From Actinomadura sp. K4S16 (lineage in GTDB: Bacteria; Actinomycetota; Actinomycetes; Streptosporangiales; Streptosporangiaceae): a stretch of 64,000 bases of DNA. The translations under genes were made by a program, and so were the position numbers. Positions 46,334 to 55,805 of the stretch are shown here, piece after piece. The stretch is from NCBI RefSeq assembly GCF_008327685.1, contig NZ_BDDE01000010.1, positions 1,302,001 to 1,366,000 on the forward strand, read 5' to 3'. Each line of letters begins with the position of its first letter. The first letter of the stretch is position 1. The notes beneath the pieces are model-generated. The model did not search any database, had not been told where the DNA came from, and was given only the letters and a program-made list of their open reading frames with translations.

Positions 46334-46356
46334 CGGGGGCCGGGGTTCAAGCCGGG

Positions 46357-47190
46357 CTAGTTGCTAGCGTCTACCTTGCGGTAGCGGGCTTCGCAGAAGC
46401 TGTAGAGGCCGAATGTGAGGACGCCTAGGGCTATGGCTGCCAGGCCCCAGGGGCCGGCGGGGGTGGAGGCGAATTCGCGGAGGGTGCCGTCCAGGCCTTG
46501 GGCCTTGTCGGGCTGGAAGGTGATGGCCGCGTAGGCGAGGAAGGCGCCGACGGCGGCGATGACGAGGCCGCGGGCGGTGTTGCCGACCATCGCGAGGGGC
46601 TTGACGACGCGGCGGGCGGTCCTGCCCATCTCCCAGGACTTCAGTTCCTTCATGAACTTGTGCCGGAAGGCGTTGACGACCATGACCACGCCCACGACGA
46701 CGAAGCCCGCCGCGACCGCGAGGACCAGCCAGCGGCCGCCGGGCGCCTCCATGAGGCGCGCGGTGTAGGTCTTGGACTGCTGGTCGCTCGACGAGCCGTG
46801 GTGGCCGAACAGGAACGCGAGGGTCGCCGCGAACGCGGACGCGTAGACGACCGCGCGTCCGGCCGAGCCCAGGCGCTTGGTCGCCTTGTCGCCGTCCGGG
46901 ACGGGACGGCCGAAGAGGGCCTCCGCCACCTGCCAGAGGACGAGCGCGGCGAAACCGGCCGCCATCAGCCCTATGAGGACCAGGCCGCCCGGTTTGTCGG
47001 CGATGGCCTCCAGCGCGCCCTTGCGGTCGGCCTCCTTCCCGCCGCCGCCGAAGGCGACCTGGAGGGCCATCCAGCCGATGAGGAGGTAGAGGAGGCCGCG
47101 CGCGACCAGTCCCACCCGCGACATGTGGTGGAACCAGGGGTGTCCCGCAGCCTGCCTGAGTCCGTGGCTCACGTCCGTCGTCACGGCCAC
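46357..47190 (-). CDS. DUF1206 membrane protein
   Basis: The 277-residue protein starts at GTG 47190; a TTG at 47220 is less likely. It has six membrane helices arranged as three two-helix DUF1206 repeats, each led by a small GxxARGLxY-type segment (VGLVARGLLYLLIGW, SAGRAVVYASAF, VGNTARGLVIAAVG). The function of this family is unknown. It follows the cysteine desulfurase gene by 33 bp, and its stop faces the structured repeat. Confidence 0.9.
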   Translation of the reverse strand: MAVTTDVSHGLRQAAGHPWFHHMSRVGLVARGLLYLLIGWMALQVAFGGGGKEADRKGALEAIADKPGGLVLIGLMAAGFAALVLWQVAEALFGRPVPDGDKATKRLGSAGRAVVYASAFAATLAFLFGHHGSSSDQQSKTYTARLMEAPGGRWLVLAVAAGFVVVGVVMVVNAFRHKFMKELKSWEMGRTARRVVKPLAMVGNTARGLVIAAVGAFLAYAAITFQPDKAQGLDGTLREFASTPAGPWGLAAIALGVLTFGLYSFCEARYRKVDASN

Positions 47191-47223
47191 GCTGTCCCCG
47201 TTCAAGGGGAGGTCAAACAAGCG

Positions 47224-48399
47224 TCAGCTGAGCCCGGCGCGCCTGGCGCGCTCGACGACCGGGCCGATGGCGTCGGCGAGGGCCTTCACGTCGGCCTCGG
47301 TGCTGGTGTGGCCGAGGGAGAAGCGCAGCGAGCCGCGGGCGCGCTCGGCGCCCGCGTCCATGGCGACGAGGACGTGGCTGGGCCGCGAGACGCCCGCCGA
47401 GCACGCCGAACCGGTGGAGCAGGCGATGCCGCGCGCGTCCAGCAGCATGAGCAGGGCGTCGCCCTCGCAGCCGGGGAAGGAGAAGTGGGCGTTGCCGGGG
47501 AGGCGGTCGTCGGGGTCGCCGTTCAGGACCGCCTCGGGGACGGCGGCGCGCACGGCGGCGATCAGCTCGTCGCGCAGCCCGGCGAGGCGGCGCGCCTCGG
47601 CCTCGCGGCGGGCGACCGCGACCTGGACGGCGGCGGCGAACCCGGCGATGGCGGGGGTGTCGAGCGTCCCGGAGCGGACGTCGCGCTCCTGGCCGCCGCC
47701 GTGCAGCAGCGGCACCGGGTCGAGGAACACCGGCGGCTTCGGCTTGGCCAGCAGCAGGGCGCCGACGCCGATCGGGCCGCCGAGCTTGTGGCCGGTGATG
47801 GTCAGCGCCTGCGCGCCGCTCGCCGCGAAGCCGACGGGCAGCTGCCCCGCGGCCTGGACGGCGTCGGTGTGCAGCGGCACGCCGCGCTCGCCCGCGGCGG
47901 CGGCCAGGTCGGCGACGGGCTGGACGGTGCCGACCTCGTTGTTGGCCCACATCACGGTGGCGAGCGCCACGTCGTCGCCGGAGCCGAGCACCTCGCGCAG
48001 CGCTTCGGGGGTGACGCGGCCCAGACCGTCCACCGGGACGACGTCGACGCGGGCGTCCTCGTGGTCGGCGAGCCACTGGACCGAGTCCAGGACGGCGTGG
48101 TGCTCGACGGCGCCGACGAGCACGCGGGTGCGGGACGGGTCGGCGGCGCGGCGCGCCCAGTAGACGCCCTTGACGGCGAGGTTGTCGGCCTCGGTGCCTC
48201 CGGAGGTGAACACGACCTCGCTCGGCCGGGCGCCGAACGCCTCGGCGATGACCTCGCGGGACTCCTCGACGACGCGCCTGGCCCGCCGGCCCACGGCGTG
48301 CAGCGAGGAGGGGTTGCCGAGCTCGCGCAGCTCCGCCGTCATCGCCTCGATGGCCTCGGGCAGCATCGGGGTGGTCGCCGCATGGTCGAGGTAGGTCAC
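47224..48399 (-). CDS. Cysteine desulfurase (IscS/NifS family)
   Basis: The protein has 391 residues from GTG 48399 ([12 protein letters not shown]). It has the PLP signature [17 protein letters not shown] with the Schiff-base lysine at about 200, the His of [11 protein letters not shown] that stacks on PLP, and the active-site Cys loop [11 protein letters not shown] at about 325. It takes sulfur from cysteine for Fe-S clusters or thiolation. Gene order with mnmA downstream suggests a role in tRNA 2-thiolation. It is divergent from a TetR gene. Confidence 0.93.
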   Translation of the reverse strand: MTYLDHAATTPMLPEAIEAMTAELRELGNPSSLHAVGRRARRVVEESREVIAEAFGARPSEVVFTSGGTEADNLAVKGVYWARRAADPSRTRVLVGAVEHHAVLDSVQWLADHEDARVDVVPVDGLGRVTPEALREVLGSGDDVALATVMWANNEVGTVQPVADLAAAAGERGVPLHTDAVQAAGQLPVGFAASGAQALTITGHKLGGPIGVGALLLAKPKPPVFLDPVPLLHGGGQERDVRSGTLDTPAIAGFAAAVQVAVARREAEARRLAGLRDELIAAVRAAVPEAVLNGDPDDRLPGNAHFSFPGCEGDALLMLLDARGIACSTGSACSAGVSRPSHVLVAMDAGAERARGSLRFSLGHTSTEADVKALADAIGPVVERARRAGLS

Positions 48400-48503
48400 C
48401 ACGCGGACAACAGTATCCGCGCCCTTCGTGTTCCCTTCCGGGGCCCTGGGGAACGCTCGGAACACGCCCGCGACGGGCCGGAATAGCGGCGGGGCCCCCG
48501 CTG

Positions 48504-48533
48504 TTGGCCCGTATACCGTCCAGCCGGTACAGT
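48504..48533 (+). promoter_or_regulatory. TetR promoter and operator
   Basis: TTGGCC (48504-48509) and TACAGT (48528-48533) are spaced by 18 bp. The palindrome TACCG-N6-CGGTA (48514-48529) overlaps the spacer and -10 box. It lies 10 bp before the TetR ATG, so autorepression is likely. Confidence 0.6.
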
Positions 48534-48542
48534 AAGGACGTC

Positions 48543-49064
48543 ATGAAACGGGAAGCCCTCTTGGACGCCGCCGAGTCCGTGCTCTTCGAGCAGGGGACGC
48601 AGGCGCTGACGCTCAGCGCGGTCGCCGACCGCGCCGGCGTCAGCAAGGGAGGGCTGCTCTACCACTTCCCCACCAAGGAGGCGCTCGTCCGGGCGATGGT
48701 GGCGCGGGTGATCGAGGAGTTCGACGCCCTGATCGCCGCCTACGACGACGGCACGCCCGGGTCCTACACCCGCGCGTACGTCGAGGCCACGTTCGAGATC
48801 CTCACCGGCGAGGCCCGCGCCTACCGGCGGTGGTCGGCCATCACGGCCGTCGCCGCCGATCCGGAGCAGGCCGAGCCGCTGAACGAGGCGATGCGCCGCT
48901 GGCACGGCCGCGATCCCGCGGACGATCCCGACCCCGGCACCGCCGCGGTCGTCAGGCTGGCGGCCGAGGGCCTCTGGGAGGTGGTCAGCCATGACCCCGC
49001 GCTGTACGACGGCGCGCAGCTCGACGCGCTGAAACAGCGGCTCCTGGGGCTGCTGGAGCGCTGA
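48543..49064 (+). CDS. TetR-family transcriptional regulator
   Basis: The 173-residue protein starts at ATG 48543. The N-terminal HTH (about 1-50) has LTLSAVADRAGVSKGGLLYHFPTKEAL, of the type associated with efflux control. A helical ligand domain with HDPALYDGAQLDALKQ follows. The neighbouring MFS gene, 170 bp downstream on the same strand, is the likely target. The ligand is unknown. Confidence 0.92.
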   Translation: MKREALLDAAESVLFEQGTQALTLSAVADRAGVSKGGLLYHFPTKEALVRAMVARVIEEFDALIAAYDDGTPGSYTRAYVEATFEILTGEARAYRRWSAITAVAADPEQAEPLNEAMRRWHGRDPADDPDPGTAAVVRLAAEGLWEVVSHDPALYDGAQLDALKQRLLGLLER

Positions 49065-49234
49065 CGCCGGGGCGCCGCGCGCCCCACCCGAACCTCCGGA
49101 ACCTCCGGACCTGGACGCTCCCGACCCGCAGCGGTTTGGAGCGTTCCATGACGCATGTCACACGCCGCGGCACGTCCCCCGACGCCCGCCGCACCACCGG
49201 GGTGCGCCCCGCCCAGCCGAGAAAGAGGTGAACA

Positions 49235-50461
49235 ATGCTGTTCCGTGCCCGTTCGGGGACGTTCCTGACCTTCGCACTGGCCGGTCTGCTGACCGGAGTG
49301 TGGGTGGCGCGCATGCCCGCGCTGGCCGGCAAGTTCGGGACGAACGAGGGTGAGATCGGCATCGTCGTCCTCGTCTGGGGACTGGGCGCGATCGCGGCCA
49401 TGCAGGCGCTGCGCGGCGTGATGGCGCGGGCCGGCAGCCGCACCGTCCTGCGGGTCGCCCTGCCGCTGACCGCGGTGTCCTACGCGGCCGTCGCGCTCGC
49501 CCCCACCTACGGCGTGCTCCTCGGCGCGGTCGCGCTGTTCGGCATGACGTTCGGGATCACCGACATCGCGATGAACGCGCAGGGCAGCGTCGTCGAGCAG
49601 GCGTACCGCCGGTCCGTCATGAGCGGCATGCACGCCGGCTGGTGCGTCGGCGCGATGAGCGGCGGCCTGTTCGGCGTCGCGACGGCCGCGGCCGGCTTCG
49701 GGTTCACCGAGACCGTGCTGACCGCCGCGCTGCTGTCGCTGCCCGCCGCCCTCGCGCTCGGCCGCACCTACCTGCCCGACCCCGCCGCGCCGGCCGCGTC
49801 CGGGACGGGGCGCAAGGCGCGCCGGCTGCCGTCCGCCGTCTACCTGATCGGCGTCCTCGCGTTCATCGCGTTCATGACCGAGGGGTCGATCGCCGACTGG
49901 AGCGGGCTGCTCCTGCACGAGGAGCTCGGCGCCACCGAGGCCGTCGCCGCGGCCGGCTATCCGGTGTTCGAGCTGGCGATGCTGCTCGGGCGGCTCGTCG
50001 GCGACCGCGTCCGGATGCGGGTCGGCACCCGCCGGCTGCTGGTCGGCGCGGGCCTCGGCACCGCGGCGGGCATGACCGTCGTCGTACTGGCGCCCGTCCC
50101 GGCGGTGGCGATCGCCGGGTTCTTCGTGACCGGCCTCGTGGTCTGCACGGTCGTCCCGACGACGATCTCGCTGGCGGGCTCGGCCGCGCCGGACCGTCCC
50201 GCCGCAGCCGTGGCCCAGGTCGGCGCGATGGGCTACGGCGGCCTGCTGCTCGGCCCCGTCGTGGTCGGCTTCCTGTCGGAGGCGACGTCCCTGCGGGTCG
50301 GCGTCGGCGTGGTCGTCGTCCTGGCGCTGCTGATCGCGGCGGGCGCCCGGTACGCGCCGCTGCGCGCGACCGCGGACGTGACCGTCCCCGCCCCGGCCCC
50401 CGAGCCGGCCGCGGAGGCCCCGGTGCCGGGCGACGCTCGACCGGAACCCGTCGCCGCCTGA
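49235..50461 (+). CDS. MFS transporter
   Basis: The 408-residue protein has twelve hydrophobic helices. It has GIGIVVLVWGLGAIAAMQ-type N-terminal helices, a short central loop rich in Arg (about 190-200), and an Ala/Pro-rich cytoplasmic tail (about 380-408). A helix-4 segment GITDIAMNAQGSVVE resembles the YbjJ/Fucose-permease-like MFS group. The substrate cannot be inferred. A GAGAAAGAGG ribosome site precedes the ATG. Probably controlled by the adjacent TetR protein. Confidence 0.9.
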   Translation: MLFRARSGTFLTFALAGLLTGVWVARMPALAGKFGTNEGEIGIVVLVWGLGAIAAMQALRGVMARAGSRTVLRVALPLTAVSYAAVALAPTYGVLLGAVALFGMTFGITDIAMNAQGSVVEQAYRRSVMSGMHAGWCVGAMSGGLFGVATAAAGFGFTETVLTAALLSLPAALALGRTYLPDPAAPAASGTGRKARRLPSAVYLIGVLAFIAFMTEGSIADWSGLLLHEELGATEAVAAAGYPVFELAMLLGRLVGDRVRMRVGTRRLLVGAGLGTAAGMTVVVLAPVPAVAIAGFFVTGLVVCTVVPTTISLAGSAAPDRPAAAVAQVGAMGYGGLLLGPVVVGFLSEATSLRVGVGVVVVLALLIAAGARYAPLRATADVTVPAPAPEPAAEAPVPGDARPEPVAA

Positions 50462-50510
50462 GGCCGCCATCCGATATAACCCCTTCCAGAACGGGCGGAC
50501 AGGGGGCGGT

Positions 50511-52352
50511 ATGGGCGACTGGCGGGTTCCGGGCTACACCGAGCTGCGGGTGCTCGGCGAGGGCGCACAGGGTCGCGTCGTGCTCGCGCGGCACGACGCG
50601 ACGGGCCGCCCGGCCGCGATCAAGTACCTGTCGGCGTCCCTCACCCGGGACGCGGAGTTCCGCGACCGTTTCCGCGGCGAGGCCGAGCTGCTCGGCCGGC
50701 TGCGCAACCCGTTCGTCGCCCAGCTCTTCGGCCTCGTCGAGACGCCGGACGGCGCGGCGATCGTCATGGAGGCGGTGGACGGGGCGCCGCTGAAGTCGGT
50801 GCTCGCCGAGCGGGGGCCGCTGGCGCCGGAGGCCGCGCTGGCGCTCCTCAAGGGCTCGCTGCTCGGCCTCGCCGCCGCCCACGGCCTCGGGATCGTCCAC
50901 CGCGACTACAAGCCCGCCAACGTGATCGTGCGCGGCGACGGGCTGAGCAAGCTGATCGACTTCGGAATCGCGGTGGACGCGGGCGCGTCCGGCCGCTCCG
51001 GGACGCCCGTCTACATGGCGCCGGAGCAGTGGCGGAACGAGCCCGCCTCCCCCGCCACCGACGTGTACGCGGCGGCGTGCGTGTTCTTCGAGTGCGTCAC
51101 GGGGCGCCGCCCCTACACCGCCGAGGACCAGGCCGGGCTGATGGGCCGCCACCTCACGGCCCCGATCCCGGTGGCGGACGTCCCCGGACCGCTCCGCCCG
51201 CTGATCGAGCGGGGGCTGGCGAAGGACCCGTGGGAGCGGCCGATGGGCGCCGCCGCGTTCGTCTCCGAGCTGGAGTCGGTCGCGGCGGGCGCGTACGGGC
51301 CCGACTGGGAAGGGCGCGGCGTCCGCACGCTCGCGGGGACCGCCGCCGCGCTGTCGATGCTGTTCCCGCTGACCGCGCTCGGCCTCGGCTCCGGCGGCGC
51401 CTCGGCGGGGGCCGCCGGAGCGGCGGGCGCGGGCGGGTCGGCCGGAGCCGCGGGCTCCGCGGGGGCCGCCGGGGCGGCCGGGTCGGGCGCGGCCGGAACG
51501 GGCGGCGCCGGCGCGGCGGGCGCGGCGGGCAAGGGCGTCATCGGCACGCTCGGCGCGAAGGGCGCCGTCGCCGTCGCGGGAGGCGCCGCCGCGGTCGCCG
51601 TGGGCGGCGGGGCGGCGGTGTACGTGGCGGTGGCCGACCAGGCTCCCAAGGCGAAGCCATTCGTGGCGCAGCTGGCCGCTCTCAGCGAGCCGCGGCAGGA
51701 CCTCGGCGGCGGCAAAACGTTCCAGGCGCAGGGCCAGGTCGTGCGGGTGACGGGCGGGGACGCCGCGCTCAACCGGAAGATCAACCAGGCGCTCCGGGCA
51801 CCGCTCGAACAGCGCTGGGCCAAGACGCGCAACGGGTTGCAGTCCGGCGGCCGCGGTCCCTACACCGACGTCGTGACGCCGAAGATCCTGCTGCGCAGCG
51901 ACCGGCTGCTGTCGGTCTGGTACACCGTCGAGCTGCGCGGCGAGCGCGGGACGGGCTGGGACCAGTCCCAGGCGGCGACCGTCGACCTCAGGACGGGCGC
52001 GTCCTACAAACCGCTCGACCTGTTCCGCGTCCCGACCGAGCAGGGCCTCAAGCCGCTGGACGGCAGGATCAAGGCGCACCAGCCCGGGGGGGTCTACTGC
52101 TACAGCGACCAGCCGCGCGACGGCGGCTTCCAGCCACGGGGCACCGACAACCCGTCCGCGTTCGTCAAGTCCGGCGAGGTCACCATGGCGCTCACCCCGA
52201 CGGGCCTGCGCGTGGCCTTCTACGGCTCGACCCTGGGATACGAGTCGGCGTGCGGCCTGCGCGACTCCGTCCTGCCCTACGCCGAGGTCGACGACATGCT
52301 CAAGCCCTCGCTGCTGAAAGCCGTCCCGTACCCGTCGCCGAAGCGCTCCTGA
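50511..52352 (+). CDS. Receptor-type Ser/Thr protein kinase with extracytoplasmic domain
   Basis: The 613-residue protein has a Hanks kinase domain (about 8-265) with glycine loop GEGAQGRVV, AAIKYL lysine, HRDYKPANV catalytic loop, IDFG and APEQW. All key residues are present. A Gly/Ala/Ser-only linker (about 290-340) precedes one membrane helix (about 345-373). The outer domain (about 374-613) resembles RsiV/DUF3298-type folds (NRKINQALRAPLEQRW, LLSVWYTVELRG) instead of PASTA repeats. It probably senses an envelope ligand. It converges with etfA across a perfect 19-bp hairpin. Confidence 0.92.
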   Translation: MGDWRVPGYTELRVLGEGAQGRVVLARHDATGRPAAIKYLSASLTRDAEFRDRFRGEAELLGRLRNPFVAQLFGLVETPDGAAIVMEAVDGAPLKSVLAERGPLAPEAALALLKGSLLGLAAAHGLGIVHRDYKPANVIVRGDGLSKLIDFGIAVDAGASGRSGTPVYMAPEQWRNEPASPATDVYAAACVFFECVTGRRPYTAEDQAGLMGRHLTAPIPVADVPGPLRPLIERGLAKDPWERPMGAAAFVSELESVAAGAYGPDWEGRGVRTLAGTAAALSMLFPLTALGLGSGGASAGAAGAAGAGGSAGAAGSAGAAGAAGSGAAGTGGAGAAGAAGKGVIGTLGAKGAVAVAGGAAAVAVGGGAAVYVAVADQAPKAKPFVAQLAALSEPRQDLGGGKTFQAQGQVVRVTGGDAALNRKINQALRAPLEQRWAKTRNGLQSGGRGPYTDVVTPKILLRSDRLLSVWYTVELRGERGTGWDQSQAATVDLRTGASYKPLDLFRVPTEQGLKPLDGRIKAHQPGGVYCYSDQPRDGGFQPRGTDNPSAFVKSGEVTMALTPTGLRVAFYGSTLGYESACGLRDSVLPYAEVDDMLKPSLLKAVPYPSPKRS

Positions 52353-52353
52353 A

Positions 52354-52395
52354 CGCGGACGGCCCGGCGACGCGAGCGTCGCCGGGCCGTCCGCG
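52354..52395. terminator. Bidirectional terminator between the kinase gene and etfA
   Basis: A perfect 19-bp stem (52354-52372 with 52377-52395) with a 4-base loop CGAG fills the whole 48-bp gap between the two convergent stop codons. There is no U-run on either side; the strength of the stem is the evidence. Confidence 0.8.
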
Positions 52396-52400
52396 CGGGA

Positions 52401-53351
<951 letters not shown>

Positions 53352-53372
53352 GGTTGCAATCCCCTTCCTCGG

Positions 53373-54152
53373 TCAGACGAACTTCTTCGACGCGAGGAAC
53401 TCGGCGATCTTCGCACCGCCGTCGCCCTCGTCGGTGACGATCTCGCCCTTCGCGCGCGGCGGCGCCTCGGCGAAGTCGACCACCTCGGTCGCGGCGTTCG
53501 CCAGGCCGACCTGGGACGCGTCGATGCCGGCGTCGCCGAGGCCGAGCGTCTCGACCGGCTTCTTCTTGGCCGCCATGATCCCCTTGAACGAGGGGTAGCG
53601 CGGCTCGTTGATCTTCTCCACGACGGACACCACCGCGGGCAGGGTGGCCTCGACCCGGTCGAAGCCGTAGTCGGTCTGCCGCTGCACCTTGATGGACGTG
53701 CCGTCGATCTCGACCTTGTTGGCGAGCGACAGCTGCGGGACCCCGAGCCGCTCGGCGAGCATCGCGGCGAGCACGCCGGTGCGCGCGTCGGTGGACTCCG
53801 CGCCGAGGATCACCAGGTCGAAGCCGGTGCGGCCGAGCGCCTGCTGCAGCGCGTAGGAGGTCTGCAGCGCGTCCGATCCGGCCAGCCCGTCGTCGACGAG
53901 GTGGACGGCCTTGTCGGCGCCCATCGCCAGCGACTTGCGGATGGAGTCGGTGGCCTTGTCGGGGCCCATGGTGAGGACGGTCACCTCGCCGCCCTGGGCC
54001 TCCTTGATGCTCAGCGCCTCTTCGATCGCGTACTCGTCGAGTTCGTTGATCACGCCGTCCGCCGCGGCGCGGTCGAGCGTGCTGTCATCGGACTTCAGCT
54101 TGCGCGGGCTCTCCGTATCGGGAACCTGCTTCACCAGGACGACGATGTTCAT
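53373..54152 (-). CDS. etfB: Electron transfer flavoprotein beta subunit
   Basis: The 259-residue protein starts at ATG 54152 (MNIVVLVKQVPDTESPRKL). It keeps the AMP-site region GADKAVHLVDDGLAGSDALQ and the recognition-loop segment (YGFDRVEATLPAVVSVVEKIN). It is the first gene of etfBA. The 275-bp region upstream holds ACTGG-N6-CCAGT at 54334-54349, a possible operator. Confidence 0.96.
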   Translation of the reverse strand: MNIVVLVKQVPDTESPRKLKSDDSTLDRAAADGVINELDEYAIEEALSIKEAQGGEVTVLTMGPDKATDSIRKSLAMGADKAVHLVDDGLAGSDALQTSYALQQALGRTGFDLVILGAESTDARTGVLAAMLAERLGVPQLSLANKVEIDGTSIKVQRQTDYGFDRVEATLPAVVSVVEKINEPRYPSFKGIMAAKKKPVETLGLGDAGIDASQVGLANAATEVVDFAEAPPRAKGEIVTDEGDGGAKIAEFLASKKFV

Positions 54153-54427
54153 GGCCGGTGGCCGACCTCCCTGCACTCAGTTGGCCGCTGAGGTAAGCGG
54201 CAGAGGGGCGCCGCCCATGACGGGTCGACGCGGACATGCGCTTTCGAAGTCACAGCCTGCCAAACACCCGAACGCGCTTCGGAGCCGGGTCCCCGGTTGG
54301 GCCGTGCACGATAATGTTACTCGTCGGTAGCCTACTGGCAAATCCCAGTTCGTGAGACCTTACCCACGTGTGCGGCGGGTTTGGGGGTCATGCGCCGTCC
54401 CGAATCGGACGTGTCGGACATCACGCC
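54153..54427. promoter_or_regulatory. Upstream region of etfBA
   Basis: The 275-bp gap lies between etfB and the stop of the pseudokinase gene. It contains TTACTCGTCGGTAG (54318-54331) followed by the inverted repeat ACTGG-N6-CCAGT (54334-54349). These may be regulator sites for the etf genes, but no specific family can be named. No gene is seen. Confidence 0.4.
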
Positions 54428-55744
54428 TCATACCCTGTTGACGGCGTGCTGGAGGCGGTCCATGGAGCTCTCCAGCGTCCGCTGCAGGCCGTAGGTCGGG
54501 GAGAAGCTCGGCGTCATCGTCATCGCGCCGACGCCGACGAGCAGGCACAGCACGCCGAGCCCCACGACCGCGGCGGCGACGGCCCGCGGCCGCAGCGCCA
54601 CCGGCAGGAACATCCGCTCCAGCTGGCGCCGCGGGGCGCTGACGCCCGGCGCCGTCCACAGCACCGCGGCCCCGGCTCCGGCGCCGAAAGCACAGGCGGT
54701 GAGGGAGTCGAGCTTCCCGCCGACCGCCGACGCCGCGGCGAGCCCGAGCGGGACGGCGACCGTGAAGGCCGCCGCGTAGGGGACGGTCAGCAGCGTCCGC
54801 CCGAGCGCCCACGCCCAGCCGCGCGCCGTCGTGCCCGCGACGCGCAGCAGCGTCACCGCGACCAGCGTCAGGGCGAGCCCCGCGATCGGCAGCATGATCA
54901 CGACACCGACGCCCGCCACGACCACCAGGGCCGCGAGCAGCCGAGCCCAGCCCTGCGCCACCGCCATCTCGTGCGCCGCCGTCTCCCGCGCCCCGTCGGA
55001 GGCGATGCGCTCCCCGGCGGGCCCGCTCGGCCACTCGGCCGCGAACGTCCCAGGGGCGGAAGGGGCCGCGGTGGGAGGCCCGCCGGCGGGACGGGCGGAG
55101 GGGGCGGCAGGGAGCTTCAGCCGGGACGCCGCCTCCGCCAGTTCGGCCGCGGCCGGACGGGCGGCGGGGTCGGGATGCGAGGCGGCCGCCACCAGGGGGC
55201 GCAGGTCGGCGGGCAGCGCGTCGGCGGGCGCGTCCGGACGGCCGGTGGCGGCGAACGCCACCGTGGCGGCCCATGCGCGGACGTCGTCGGCGGCGTCGGC
55301 GCCCGCGGTCAGCGCGAAGTCGACGACGACCGGAGCGTCGTCCACGACCAGGACGGTTCCCGGCCCCAGCTCGCCATGGGCGAGGCCGGTCAGGTGGATG
55401 GCGGCCAGGGCCTTGGCCAGCCCGAAGGCCATGCGGCGCAGCGCGTCCCCCGACATCGGCCCCTGGCCGGCGACCGTCTCCGCGAGCGGCCGTCCGGGCA
55501 CGAACCGGAAAACCACGTACGAGCGGGGGCCGGCGGCCTCGCCGTCCAGGACGTCGGCCACGTAGGGGCTGAGCACTTCGCGCATCCGCGCCACGTCGGG
55601 GACGGCTCCCGGCGGGAGGAGCCTGATCGCCACATCGCGGCCGTCGGGGCCCGCGGCGCGGTGGACGCCACCGGTTCCGCCGCCCAGCCTGGACAGCAGC
55701 CGGTACGGACCGATGTGCGCCTGATGGCTCGTCTCGCCGCTCAT
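54428..55744 (-). CDS. Membrane-bound pseudokinase of the Hanks type
   Basis: The 438-residue protein has an N-terminal kinase-like fold (about 10-200) in which all catalytic residues are altered. The VAIK lysine is Arg-41, the HRD loop reads His-Gly-Glu (123-125), the metal Asn is Thr-130, and DFG reads Asp-Phe-Ala (142-144). After a Pro/Ala-rich linker the C-terminal half holds six to seven membrane helices, including an APRRQLERMF segment. The same motif and helix arrangement occur in the active kinase encoded immediately upstream. It is probably a regulatory partner of that kinase. The start is ATG 55744, with 55759 as an alternative. Confidence 0.85.
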   Translation of the reverse strand: MSGETSHQAHIGPYRLLSRLGGGTGGVHRAAGPDGRDVAIRLLPPGAVPDVARMREVLSPYVADVLDGEAAGPRSYVVFRFVPGRPLAETVAGQGPMSGDALRRMAFGLAKALAAIHLTGLAHGELGPGTVLVVDDAPVVVDFALTAGADAADDVRAWAATVAFAATGRPDAPADALPADLRPLVAAASHPDPAARPAAAELAEAASRLKLPAAPSARPAGGPPTAAPSAPGTFAAEWPSGPAGERIASDGARETAAHEMAVAQGWARLLAALVVVAGVGVVIMLPIAGLALTLVAVTLLRVAGTTARGWAWALGRTLLTVPYAAAFTVAVPLGLAAASAVGGKLDSLTACAFGAGAGAAVLWTAPGVSAPRRQLERMFLPVALRPRAVAAAVVGLGVLCLLVGVGAMTMTPSFSPTYGLQRTLESSMDRLQHAVNRV

Positions 55745-55805
55745 ATGGGTCGCCACCATACCGACCTGAGAGGGGCCGCGCCCGGTCAGCGGGAGGGCCC
55801 GCGCG

